Shown here: positions 1 to 6,780 of the stretch, one piece after another
How the letters are laid out: every line of letters begins with the position of its first letter
How positions within the stretch are numbered: position 1 is the first letter of the stretch
NCBI GenBank assembly: GCA_020355945.1
Contig: CP070627.1
Coordinates: 394,698 to 410,880 of the forward strand
Reading direction: 5' to 3'
Source: Candidatus Aminicenantota bacterium
GTDB lineage: Bacteria > Acidobacteriota > Aminicenantia > UBA2199
DNA length: 16,183 nucleotides
Position numbers and translations under genes: made by a program
The notes under the pieces: model-generated
The model's input: the letters and a program-made list of their open reading frames with translations, nothing else
What the model was told of the DNA's origin: nothing
Databases searched by the model: none

Positions 1-966
1 GGGTTTTGTACCCACCGCTTTTAACACACCATACTCCCGCCTACGCTCCAACACAGACATCAACACGGTGTTCAATACACCCACCGCCACCACCAACACA
101 AAAATCAATAACATGATCCACATCCCCTCTTTATCGGCTTTCATGGCGATATAAAAAGACCGGGCAAATACCTGCCAGGGTTCCACAGCCAGGGGGACTT
201 CCTCATTGGCGCCGGGATTCGAATCAGAACGTGAATTGAAAGCAGAGAGTTTTTTCTCCAGGGTTTTGTTGACAAAATCCACATCATAAAGGCTGTCAAC
301 CGTAACAGCGATCTCATGAACCCGCCCTTCCAACACCAGCAGTTCCTGGGCTGCAGCCAGGGGAAGGTAAAAGCTAGCCCGGTCACCGATTTCATCACCG
401 CTATCCACGATCCCTACAATCGTGTATCTATCATTGGCAATAGAACCGTCCGCTGCTTGCGACACCACTACCGCATCATCCCCTACACCACCTTTCAACA
501 ATTTTGCTAAGCCTTTACCGATAATAACCTCATTGGCGGCAGCAGCAGAAAACATCGTGCCTTCTTTGATTTTTTCATGGAATTTTGTGGTGCGGTCCTC
601 TTTTGCCGGGTCGATGCCAATAATCTTTACACCCGCACTTTTCTCACTCACCGATGCCAACCCGGCAGAATGAAGCCGGGGAGCCCAGGAATCCACCTTA
701 TCCACCCGGCTCAAAATACCTTCAACCTCCGAAAGATTGTCAATGGTTTTGTACAATGAGGGACGGTCCAGGTAATCCGGATGATGCACCTGGATATGCC
801 CCATCTGGTTGCGGGTGAAGGTATCGATAATACCATTGTACGTACCCTCTGAAAATCCAATAAAAAACGCAGCCAAAACAAAACCACCGAACATACTTAA
901 AGCAGTCAGTATGCTGCGCCTCTTCTGTCGAAAAATATTTCGAAACGCTATCTTTAACATGATCAT
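1..966 (-). CDS. ABC transporter permease, FtsX/LolC-MacB type (partial, C-terminus beyond window)
   Basis: Reading the complement from ATG at 966 gives 322 uninterrupted codons that leave the window at base 1, so the protein is incomplete at its C-terminus. It begins MIMLKIAFRNIFRQKRRS, followed by a membrane segment at about residues 18-38. A long periplasmic MacB-like domain (about 45-280) follows, then a second membrane segment at 283-302. That segment leads into ERRREYGVLKAVGTKP, the cytoplasmic motif typical of FtsX-family permeases that contacts the ATPase. A GGAG sits 7 nt before the ATG and supports this start. The family moves lipoproteins or other substrates out of the inner membrane, or couples ATP hydrolysis to periplasmic work. 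The gene follows the LolA-like gene with a 120-nt gap and is probably co-transcribed with it. The ATPase partner is not in view and may lie to the left. Confidence 0.88.
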   Translation of the reverse strand, partial: MIMLKIAFRNIFRQKRRSILTALSMFGGFVLAAFFIGFSEGTYNGIIDTFTRNQMGHIQVHHPDYLDRPSLYKTIDNLSEVEGILSRVDKVDSWAPRLHSAGLASVSEKSAGVKIIGIDPAKEDRTTKFHEKIKEGTMFSAAAANEVIIGKGLAKLLKGGVGDDAVVVSQAADGSIANDRYTIVGIVDSGDEIGDRASFYLPLAAAQELLVLEGRVHEIAVTVDSLYDVDFVNKTLEKKLSAFNSRSDSNPGANEEVPLAVEPWQVFARSFYIAMKADKEGMWIMLLIFVLVVAVGVLNTVLMSVLERRREYGVLKAVGTKP

Positions 967-988
967 GGTGATTCTCCATTACCTTCTT

Positions 989-1042
989 AGCCACAGAGAT
1001 CACAGAGCTCACAGAGAAAAAAACCCTGTGTCCTCTGTGGCT
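989..1042. repeat. CACAGAG-type palindromic repeat, copy 1
   Basis: The 10-bp arm AGCCACAGAG at 989-998 is exactly complementary to CTCTGTGGCT at 1033-1042. Inside are further CACAGAG units and an A-rich centre. It lies between the stop of the lipoprotein-sorting gene and the start of the permease gene. A related copy lies at 1882-1924. It could fold as a hairpin in the transcript. No function is shown. Confidence 0.7.
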
Positions 1043-1086
1043 CATTTTTCCTGAAGCTTTTCACATTACCTTCTCCTGTATCAGAC

Positions 1087-1863
1087 CTATATCCGTGACC
1101 TCAAGTTGCGTAAAGTAAAAATACCTTTGTCCACGTTGATATCAAATTGAGCCTCCAGGTAGCGAACAATAGTCTTATGCCCCTCTTTATGAGTAGGAAC
1201 CAACTCCATCACCGCAGGAATCCTGCGCTTCCCTAAGGTTTTAGTGTCTTTATATTGAATTTCCCGCATCAATTGACCCTTTTCATCGTAATATTTTGCC
1301 CATAAAGGGATATAGTCCTTTTCCCGGACAGCCGTGATGATGTGCCCCCATACAATAGGTAATCCCTCTCTGGGCACACATTTCACATACACCACCCCCT
1401 CCCGGGGATTCTCAACTTCCGTAAAATCAAAAGAATAATCATCAAGGAATGTGTACTCTTTTACCAGGTCGTCGTTGGTAAAATCCGACCCCATCCACGA
1501 CGCCATCATCATCGAAGGTGGAATCTTCATCACTTTATTGGTTTTAGGAAGAAAATTCCACATCTCATTTTCAATGCGAAGCGTGGCAATTCCTCTCTCT
1601 TTTTTGGGTAAAAGGATACGAATAAAGGTCTTATCCATACCAATACTCCAGGCTTCCATCTTTAACGTTCTTTTCCAGTGGGGGGTGATAATTTCCATCT
1701 CCATAACTGCAAAACTGGATTCACTTCGATACAATTCATCCATTTTTTTGACGATTTCTTTGGCATCTGCTTTTGTTGGTGCCGGATCAACTGGTACCGT
1801 CATAACAAAGAAAAACAAAAACAGGACCACCACACAACCACACCGATGTGCTGCTTTCCTCAT
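1087..1863 (-). CDS. Outer membrane lipoprotein-sorting protein, LolA-like (TP0789 type)
   Basis: The 258-aa protein starts with a signal peptide: a basic stretch MRKAAHRCG, a hydrophobic core VVVLFLFFFVM and a likely cleavage region near residue 27-30. The mature part has the hallmarks of the LolA/LolB-like beta-sheet family found in spirochaetes and many anaerobes (the Treponema TP0789 type): alternating beta strands, an ENEMWNFLPKTNKVMKIPP stretch, then MMMASWMGSDFTNDDLV. These proteins are thought to carry lipids or lipoproteins across the periplasm. An AGGAGG about 5 nt before ATG 1863 supports the start. Its neighbours, a LolC/FtsX-type permease downstream and a TetR regulator upstream on the same strand, suggest a regulated envelope transport operon. 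The cargo cannot be told from sequence. Confidence 0.85.
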   Translation of the reverse strand: MRKAAHRCGCVVVLFLFFFVMTVPVDPAPTKADAKEIVKKMDELYRSESSFAVMEMEIITPHWKRTLKMEAWSIGMDKTFIRILLPKKERGIATLRIENEMWNFLPKTNKVMKIPPSMMMASWMGSDFTNDDLVKEYTFLDDYSFDFTEVENPREGVVYVKCVPREGLPIVWGHIITAVREKDYIPLWAKYYDEKGQLMREIQYKDTKTLGKRRIPAVMELVPTHKEGHKTIVRYLEAQFDINVDKGIFTLRNLRSRI

Positions 1864-1881
1864 TGAAACCTCCTTGTTTTA

Positions 1882-1924
1882 CCACAGGGAAAAAAAACTC
1901 TGTGTCCTCTGTGTCCTCTGTGGC
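1882..1924. repeat. CACAGAG-type repeat, copy 2, with three 9-bp tandem units
   Basis: Three adjoining 9-mers, CTCTGTGTC, CTCTGTGTC and CTCTGTGGC, occupy 1898-1924. CCACAG at 1882-1887 is complementary to CTGTGG at 1918-1923, with an A-run between. It sits in the 5' leader of the lipoprotein-sorting gene, just upstream of its ribosome binding site, and is related to the repeat at 989-1042. Its role is unknown. Confidence 0.7.
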
Positions 1925-1982
1925 TAATTTTTTCATTTCTTCCATAAAATTCATGACATGACCATGATATCTAAACAACCGT

Positions 1983-2002
1983 ATGACCGAACAGTCGGTC
2001 AT
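1983..2002. promoter_or_regulatory. Probable TetR-family operator upstream of the lipoprotein-sorting operon
   Basis: ATGACCGAACAGTCGGTCAT has perfect 8-bp inverted arms (ATGACCGA/TCGGTCAT) around a 4-bp centre. It lies between the tetR stop codon (2017) and the start of the next gene (1863). A second site with the same half-site pattern (TGACyGA) lies in the tetR promoter at 2689-2708. The spacing and symmetry fit a TetR dimer site. No convincing -10/-35 pair could be fixed next to this copy. Confidence 0.65.
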
Positions 2003-2016
2003 TATTATCATCCTGG

Positions 2017-2637
2017 CTATTTCTCCGCCGCAATCCCGTTTAAAACGGTAACGGTAACGGCTTTAAGAATATCCTGGAAATCGATGCTTTCTCGTTCCAG
2101 GATCCATTGCACCAGGAGTCCGTCCAGGGTGCCCACGATCATTGCGGCTGTACTGCGAGGATTGATATCCTTTCTAAAACTGCCGTCTCCCATGCCTTCA
2201 ATGATAATATCGGCAAATATCTCCCGGTACACGTTATAAAATTTAATCATCTCATTGAACATCACACCTTTTGAACTTTTATCTTTTATAGCCCCGGACC
2301 AGAATTCCAACATCAATTCCGTCAATTCCCGGTATTCCGCACTGATAAAACGGGAGAAGCCGTTTAAAATGTTTTTCAATTTTTCCTTTGCCGGGATCCC
2401 TGAAATTAAAATCGCCTGGAAATCCGGTTCCATCGAATGCATAAAAAATCGAAAGGTCTCGTGGACAATCTCTTCCTTATTGGAGAAGTATTCATATACC
2501 GTGCCTTTGCCGATGCCGGCCGCATTGGCGATATCATTGATGGTAGTCTTAGAAAATCCTTTCCTAGCGAATTCACGAATGGCTGCTTCAACGATCTGAT
2601 CTTTCTTTTCTTTCTTATCAACCACTCTGGCACACAC
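2017..2637 (-). CDS. TetR/AcrR family transcriptional regulator
   Basis: The 206-aa protein has a classic TetR N-terminus. Helix 1 is at about residues 13-27 (IVEAAIREFARKGF), and the helix-turn-helix follows at about 31-52 (TTINDIANAAGIGKGTVYEYFSNKEEI). The rest is an all-helical ligand-binding and dimerisation domain with no sequence motif that reveals the ligand. The start is a GTG at 2637. An AGGAGG lies 9 nt upstream of it, whereas the nearby ATG at 2645 is in another frame. The gene heads a minus-strand unit with the lipoprotein-sorting protein and permease. Palindromes at 2689-2708 and 1983-2002 suggest that it represses itself and the genes downstream. Many such repressors control export systems. 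Confidence 0.93.
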   Translation of the reverse strand: MCARVVDKKEKKDQIVEAAIREFARKGFSKTTINDIANAAGIGKGTVYEYFSNKEEIVHETFRFFMHSMEPDFQAILISGIPAKEKLKNILNGFSRFISAEYRELTELMLEFWSGAIKDKSSKGVMFNEMIKFYNVYREIFADIIIEGMGDGSFRKDINPRSTAAMIVGTLDGLLVQWILERESIDFQDILKAVTVTVLNGIAAEK

Positions 2638-2688
2638 GGTTTCATTCCTCCTTCACCAACAGCTGGCAGCCAGCAGCCGCCGACAAAA

Positions 2689-2708
2689 ATGACCGACCGT
2701 TCAGTCAG
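2689..2708. promoter_or_regulatory. Probable TetR operator over the tetR transcription start
   Basis: ATGACCGACCGTTCAGTCAG has imperfect symmetry (TGAC.GA facing TC.GTCA) and matches the half-sites of the perfect palindrome at 1983-2002. It begins 7 bp downstream of the predicted -10 box (2716-2721), so it covers the start site and the first transcribed bases. This is a standard position for autorepression. Confidence 0.6.
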
Positions 2709-2715
2709 TTACTAT

Positions 2716-2744
2716 ATAATAATATAACTTGCCCGGGTTGTCAA
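2716..2744 (-). promoter_or_regulatory. Promoter of tetR
   Basis: On the minus strand, TTGACA (2744-2739) is followed after exactly 17 bp by TATTAT (2721-2716), a near-perfect sigma-70 promoter. The start of transcription would be near 2709, inside the operator-like palindrome. The surrounding A/T-rich tract (2745-2768) may act as an UP-like element. Confidence 0.75.
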
Positions 2745-2799
2745 TTATTTTTTTAAATTTTTTTTTAACGAAACAGGCACCTGAAAAGAACCCTTTGAT

Positions 2800-2835
2800 G
2801 AGAAGCTTTTGCGGAAGAAGGCGGGTCCAGGGAGA
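2800..2835 (+). repeat. Partial copy of the GGTCCAGG repeat family
   Basis: This stretch reads AGCTTTTGCGGAAG followed by GCGGGTCCAGGGAG and shares the T-rich lead-in and GGGTCCAGGG core (2823-2832) of the fuller copy at 5111-5253. It lacks the GC-rich hairpin and the GCCGGAGGC end. It lies in the 320-bp gap between tetR and rpmE. That gap otherwise holds the tetR promoter and operator and the rpmE promoter with a nearby palindrome. Confidence 0.45.
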
Positions 2836-2884
2836 AAAAATACGCAGCCCTTTTGAAATTTCTTTCGCTTATGGCCAAAATTAG

Positions 2885-2898
2885 AATTCCCGGGAATT
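2885..2898. promoter_or_regulatory. 14-bp perfect palindrome upstream of the rpmE promoter
   Basis: AATTCCCGGGAATT is a perfect palindrome ending 11 bp before the -35 box at 2910. It could be a regulator site for the rpmE-prfA-prmC unit. Zinc-dependent control of L31 genes is known in other bacteria, but this sequence does not resemble a Zur box that I recognise. It may be chance. Confidence 0.35.
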
Positions 2899-2909
2899 TT
2901 TGGAGATTA

Positions 2910-2938
2910 TTGACAAGACCGGAGTAAAGTGGTAAAAT
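2910..2938 (+). promoter_or_regulatory. Promoter of rpmE-prfA-prmC
   Basis: TTGACA at 2910-2915, a 17-bp spacer and TAAAAT at 2933-2938 form a near-consensus sigma-70 promoter. Transcription would start near 2945, just before the GGAGG at 2949-2953 that serves rpmE. The leader is therefore very short. Confidence 0.8.
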
Positions 2939-2957
2939 GCCATGTCTTGGAGGAAGA

Positions 2958-3164
2958 ATGAAAAAAGATATACATCCCAAATATATGGAGTGTAATGTTA
3001 CCTGTGCGTGTGGAAGTAGATTCAAAACCAGGGCCACCGTTCCTGAAATAGAAGTTGAAATCTGCTCTGTCTGCCATCCCTTTTATACAGGAAAGCAAAA
3101 ATATATCGATACGGAAGGTCGAATAGAAAAATTTAAGAAAAAGTATGGGTACAAAGAGCAGTGA
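2958..3164 (+). CDS. rpmE: 50S ribosomal protein L31, zinc-binding type
   Basis: The 68-aa protein begins [20 protein letters not shown], which is typical L31. The four zinc-ligand cysteines are present as C16-x-C18 and C36-x-x-C39, so this is the zinc-containing (C+) form rather than the zinc-free paralogue. The length is normal for the family. I chose ATG 2958 because GGAGG ends 4 nt before it and homology begins there. An in-frame ATG at 2937 lies within the -10 box and cannot be transcribed from this promoter. The last 20 nt overlap the start of prfA. L31 sits on the central protuberance of the large ribosomal subunit and bridges the two subunits. The rpmE-prfA-prmC order is common in bacteria. 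Confidence 0.95.
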   Translation: MKKDIHPKYMECNVTCACGSRFKTRATVPEIEVEICSVCHPFYTGKQKYIDTEGRIEKFKKKYGYKEQ

Positions 3165-4251
3165 AAAACTATTTTCCTATCTTGACGGACTTCATCAAAA
3201 GTACATTGAGATTTCAGATGAGTTGTCAGATGTGGAGATAGTTAAAAATCAAAGAAGATTCAGAGAACTGTCCAGGGAATTATCCAATCTTAAACCCTTA
3301 CATGAGAAGTTTTTAGAGTTTAGAGCTCTTTTGGACCAGAAGAAAGATGCCCAGGAGTTGGCAGAGTTTTCTGATGATGAAGAGATGAAAGAGTTGGCCC
3401 GGGAGGAGCTCAGCACCCTGGACCAGGAGATCCAGGAATTGGAGGAAGAGATTAAGGTCTTGATGGTATCCGATCATACCGAAGACAGCCGGAACGTATT
3501 CCTGGAAATTCGCGCCGGGGCTGGTGGTAATGAAGCTTCTTTATTTGCCTCTGATTTACTGCGGATGTACACCCGGATTGCCGAGCGAAAAGTGTGGAAA
3601 GCTGAAGTGATTTCTACCACCTATTCTGCTATAGGCGGCATTAAGGAAATCATTGTTTATATCAGGGGTGGTGATGTGAATAAATATTTTAAGTTTGAGA
3701 GTGGTGTTCACCGGGTGCAGCGGGTGCCGGTCACTGAAGCCAGCGGACGGATTCATACCTCTACAGTCACGGTGGCTGTCATGCCGGAAGTGGAGGATGT
3801 GGAAATCGACATCAATCCTAAAGACTTACGCATTGATACATTTTGCGCATCCGGGGCTGGTGGGCAGCATGTCAACCGTACTGAATCCGCTATCCGCATT
3901 ACCCATCTCCCCACGGGTATTGTGGTTACCTGCCAGGACGAAAAATCCCAGCATAAAAACAAAGACAAGGCCATGAAAGTGCTTAAATCCCGTATCTATG
4001 AATATGAAAGAGATAAACAGGAAAATGATATTGCCAGCAGCCGCAGGTCCCAGGTGGGCAGCGGTGAACGGTCCGAGAAAATCAGGACCTATAACTTCCC
4101 CCAAAATCGAGTCACAGACCATCGAATCACAGGGCATAACTTCAGCATTGAACCGATCCTGGATGGCAATGTGGATGTACTCATCGATATGCTTACTGAA
4201 GTCTACACCAAAAAAGCCCTGGAAGAGAAATTTAAAAAGTTGGTTGCTTAG
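3145..4251 (+). CDS. prfA: Peptide chain release factor 1 (RF1)
   Basis: RF1 reads the stop codons UAA and UAG and triggers release of the finished peptide. The 368-aa length is normal for the family. Visible signatures are the codon-reading PxT tripeptide (PVT in [14 protein letters not shown]), which separates RF1 from RF2 (SPF), and the catalytic loop [16 protein letters not shown] with GGQ at residues 239-241. Gln 241 is the residue methylated by PrmC, whose gene follows 6 nt downstream. The ATG at 3145 lies inside the end of rpmE (20-nt overlap, different frame), with only a weak purine-rich ribosome site. That suggests translational coupling. Homology with other RF1 proteins begins near residue 8, which supports this start. 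Confidence 0.97.
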   Translation: MGTKSSEKLFSYLDGLHQKYIEISDELSDVEIVKNQRRFRELSRELSNLKPLHEKFLEFRALLDQKKDAQELAEFSDDEEMKELAREELSTLDQEIQELEEEIKVLMVSDHTEDSRNVFLEIRAGAGGNEASLFASDLLRMYTRIAERKVWKAEVISTTYSAIGGIKEIIVYIRGGDVNKYFKFESGVHRVQRVPVTEASGRIHTSTVTVAVMPEVEDVEIDINPKDLRIDTFCASGAGGQHVNRTESAIRITHLPTGIVVTCQDEKSQHKNKDKAMKVLKSRIYEYERDKQENDIASSRRSQVGSGERSEKIRTYNFPQNRVTDHRITGHNFSIEPILDGNVDVLIDMLTEVYTKKALEEKFKKLVA

Positions 4252-4257
4252 TATCCA

Positions 4258-5091
4258 GTGCTCTATTCGCAGCTCTATTCCAGGTCTTTAAAAAAATTCA
4301 AAGATAAAGATAAATCACTGGACCTGCAGATTTTGACGGAAGCAGCCTTTCGTCTTACCAGGCACCAGTTTTGGATAAAGAAGAATGAAGAAATAACCGA
4401 TCATATCGGGTTGAGAAAATTTTACCGGTACAGGAAGCGGCTGCTGCAAGACGAGCCTATTGCCTATATATTGAAACGAAAGGAGTTTTACGGGGAGACT
4501 TTTTATATCAACAAAAATGTATTAATTCCCCGGCCGGAGACTGAAATCCTGGTGGAACATGCCATAGAAAGTATTAATAAAAAACCGGCAAATATCCTGG
4601 ATATTGGTGCCGGAAGTGGTGTTATTGCCATCCTCCTGGCCAGGCACACGGGTGCTGCGGTTACGGCGGTGGAAAAGAGCAGGAGTGCGTTCTATGTTTT
4701 GAAAAAAAATATTGCTTTGCATGGGATGACAGGGAAGGTCACACCGGTTTGTGGTGATCTTTTCCCTGCTGCCACTACCGGGTTTGATATGATTGTATCC
4801 AATCCGCCTTACGTCTCGGAAGCGGAATGGCAAGAGTTAGACCCCAATGTCAAAAACCATGAGCCCAAAGAAGCCCTGGTGGCAGGTGAAGATGGTCTGC
4901 TTATTATTCGGCGCATCGCAGCTATTGCGAATTATTATTTAAACCCGGGTGGAAAGCTGCTGATGGAGATCGGTTATAACCAGGAAGAGCCGGTTAGAAG
5001 GATTTTGGAATCAGCTAAATTTTCAAAGGTTGAATTTTTTAAAGATTACAGCGGCGTTTCCCGTGTGGTTTTGGCTAAATTGGCAGAATAA
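4258..5091 (+). CDS. prmC: Release factor glutamine N5-methyltransferase
   Basis: PrmC transfers a methyl group from S-adenosylmethionine to the glutamine of the GGQ motif in release factors, which raises termination efficiency. The 277-aa protein has the helical N-terminal substrate-binding part with EPIAYILKRKEFYGETF, then LIPRPETEILVE. The SAM-binding loop DIGAGSG is at residues 115-121, and the catalytic NPPY motif at 182-185 contacts the target glutamine side chain. It starts with GTG at 4258, since an in-frame prfA stop (4249-4251) rules out anything earlier. No clear Shine-Dalgarno is seen, so translation probably depends on prfA. It is the last gene of the rpmE-prfA-prmC unit. Confidence 0.95.
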   Translation: MLYSQLYSRSLKKFKDKDKSLDLQILTEAAFRLTRHQFWIKKNEEITDHIGLRKFYRYRKRLLQDEPIAYILKRKEFYGETFYINKNVLIPRPETEILVEHAIESINKKPANILDIGAGSGVIAILLARHTGAAVTAVEKSRSAFYVLKKNIALHGMTGKVTPVCGDLFPAATTGFDMIVSNPPYVSEAEWQELDPNVKNHEPKEALVAGEDGLLIIRRIAAIANYYLNPGGKLLMEIGYNQEEPVRRILESAKFSKVEFFKDYSGVSRVVLAKLAE

Positions 5092-5105
5092 ATTATGGTT
5101 GGGTC

Positions 5106-5253
5106 CCTCTAATAAAAAATTTTTGCGGGGTCCAGGGGCGGGGGTGCGGCGCACCCACCCTATTAGAGGTGGTTTCGTTGCATACTAAGTCCTACCCTGG
5201 GCTCTGGGCACCAGGCCCCAGGCCATTAAAAAGAGCCCCTGGTTGCCGGAGGC
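5106..5253 (+). repeat. GGTCCAGG-family GC-rich repeat with inverted ends, copy between prmC and the radical SAM gene
   Basis: CCTCTAATA at 5106-5114 is exactly complementary to TATTAGAGG at 5161-5169. Between them are a T-run, the core GGGTCCAGGG (5128-5137) and a tight hairpin made by GGGTGC (5142-5147) and GCACCC (5151-5156). A second potential stem (CCAGG near 5212, CCTGG near 5238) leads to the end motif GCCGGAGGC at 5245-5253. Related copies occur at 6633-6699 and, inverted, at 9514-9672. It may end prmC transcription. Its GGAGG also sits 11 nt before the next start codon. Confidence 0.65.
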
Positions 5254-5263
5254 ATAGTTAGGG

Positions 5264-6625
5264 ATGAAGATCCTGTTGGTGAATCCTTATATTTATGATT
5301 TTACAGCCTATGATTTGTGGCTGCGGCCGTTGGGGCTGCTTTATATTGCGGCCGTTTTAAAAAAGTACACCAACTGTGAGCTTTACTGGTTAGACACGTT
5401 GGATCGGTTCCAGGAGGGAGCTTATTCACCTAATGATCCTGCGATTAAACGTGCAAAAGCCAATGGGCGGGGGAAATATCACCGGGAGATTGTTGAAAAG
5501 CCGTCTATTTACGAAAATACACCTCGCACCTATGCGCGGTATGGGATTCCTTTTGAGACATTCCGGGAGAAAATCCAGCAAATCCCGGCAGTGGATATGA
5601 TCCTGGTGACCACGTTGATGACTTACTGGATTGATGGAATAAAACTCACTATTGATACCTTAAAAGAAAGATTTCCCACCGCAAAAATTGTCATTGGTGG
5701 TATTCTTCCTGGGTTGGTTCCTGTTGACCGATTGAGAAGCCATATGGAAGCTGACTATTTTGTCAATGGGTACAGTGAAGATAAAATTTTGAAAATCATT
5801 GAGAGTAGGGGAGGCACGGTTTATTCACCTGCTGATTTTTCTCATATCGATGACCTCCCGTATCCGGCGGTGGAATTTTTAAGCAGTCGGAATTTTCTTC
5901 CTCTAATGACTTCCCGTGGGTGTCCGTTCCGTTGTACTTACTGTGCTTCCGGTATTTTGAATAAGAAATTCCTGGAGCGGCCACCCGGGAAAATCCTTGA
6001 TGAAATCTATTACATGCATAATACCTATGGGACTCAGCATTTTGTTATCTTTGATGATGCTCTCTTAGTCAACAAACGTCAGCGATTTTTAAAGGTATTT
6101 CACAAGGTGAGTGAAACGCTTAAAGTGAATTTTCATACGCCTAATGGTTTGCATGCGGGTGAGATTGACCGGGAGACTGCGGGGATTTTGTTTAGAAGTG
6201 GTTTTAAAACCCTTCGCCTCAGTTTTGAGTCCACCACTGCTGAAATCCTGTCAAAAAGCTCGAATAAAGTCACGGTTCGGCAGATGATTGATGCAGTGGA
6301 GAATTTGGCGGCTGCCGGTTATGAAAGAAAAGATATTGCTGTTTATTTGCTTTTTGGGGTGCCCGGGCAGCGGTTAAAGCAAATTGAAGAGGACCTGCAG
6401 TTTGTAAAGAGTCTTGGTGTCACACCGCATCTTTCTTATTTTTCCCCGGTTCCCGGTACTATTGATTTTATCAATTTGCAAAGAAGAGGGATTCTTTCAA
6501 TGCCTGTCAATCTTTATGAAACCAATAAAATTTATTTTGTTTACAACAAGTCTGATTTTTCTCATGAGGAGATAAAGTATATCAAAGATCAGGCAGCAGG
6601 TCTGCAAAATCGTGGTTTGAAGTAG
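5264..6625 (+). CDS. Radical SAM protein with B12-binding-like N-terminal domain
   Basis: Residues 1-165 or so look like the Rossmann-type cobalamin-binding domain found before radical SAM domains (MKILLVNPY at the start, VDMILVTTLMTYW, VIGGILPGL). I do not see the DxHxxG motif, so B12 may bind base-off without a histidine ligand, or not at all. The radical SAM core follows. CPFRCTYC supplies the three cluster cysteines at residues 220, 224 and 227, and FDDALLV, LRLSFES and LLFGVPGQ are typical later strands. The 453-aa protein is in the class with the BchE/MiaB-like architecture. The substrate is unknown. ATG 5264 is preceded by GGAGG at 11 nt and AGGG at once. No partner gene adjoins it, and it is flanked by two copies of a dispersed repeat. 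Confidence 0.85.
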   Translation: MKILLVNPYIYDFTAYDLWLRPLGLLYIAAVLKKYTNCELYWLDTLDRFQEGAYSPNDPAIKRAKANGRGKYHREIVEKPSIYENTPRTYARYGIPFETFREKIQQIPAVDMILVTTLMTYWIDGIKLTIDTLKERFPTAKIVIGGILPGLVPVDRLRSHMEADYFVNGYSEDKILKIIESRGGTVYSPADFSHIDDLPYPAVEFLSSRNFLPLMTSRGCPFRCTYCASGILNKKFLERPPGKILDEIYYMHNTYGTQHFVIFDDALLVNKRQRFLKVFHKVSETLKVNFHTPNGLHAGEIDRETAGILFRSGFKTLRLSFESTTAEILSKSSNKVTVRQMIDAVENLAAAGYERKDIAVYLLFGVPGQRLKQIEEDLQFVKSLGVTPHLSYFSPVPGTIDFINLQRRGILSMPVNLYETNKIYFVYNKSDFSHEEIKYIKDQAAGLQNRGLK

Positions 6626-6632
6626 CCACGAA

Positions 6633-6699
6633 GTTTTTAATAAAAAGTTTTGGGAGGTCCAGGAACCCTTTTTCAAAAGGGTTCTTGGCCGCCGGAGGC
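6633..6699 (+). repeat. GGTCCAGG-family repeat with long perfect hairpin
   Basis: GAACCCTTTT (6663-6672) pairs exactly with AAAAGGGTTC (6675-6684) around a 2-nt loop. Three further flanking pairs and one G-U pair lengthen the stem to 14. The upstream part TAAAAAGTTTTGGGAGGTCCAGG and the end GCCGGAGGC (6691-6699) match the copies at 5106-5253 and 9514-9672. It begins 7 bp after the radical SAM stop codon and may help end that transcript, although no T-run follows the stem. Confidence 0.65.
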
Positions 6700-6734
6700 A
6701 AAAGCTGGCGGTGGATTTTGGATGCGGAAAGCAC

Positions 6735-6763
6735 TTGCCATTCATTTCTCCGTATGCTATACT
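6735..6763 (+). promoter_or_regulatory. Promoter of the AAA-ATPase-like/PD-(D/E)XK gene
   Basis: TTGCCA at 6735-6740, a 17-bp spacer and TATACT at 6758-6763 match the sigma-70 consensus at 5 of 6 positions in each box. The start of transcription would be near 6770. The leader would be only about 11 nt, with AAGG at its edge. Confidence 0.7.
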
Positions 6764-6780
6764 GAAAAAGGTAAACGAAT

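Noticed and set aside
740..1045. 101-codon minus-strand ORF over the start of the permease gene
   Set aside because: It runs through the repeat at 989-1042 in another frame. The permease frame, with GGAG before ATG 966 and clear FtsX-type membrane segments, accounts for the same DNA.
1451..1927. 158-codon plus-strand ORF
   Set aside because: It is antisense to the lipoprotein-sorting gene, whose signal peptide, family motifs and ribosome site are convincing. The plus-strand product shows no domain.
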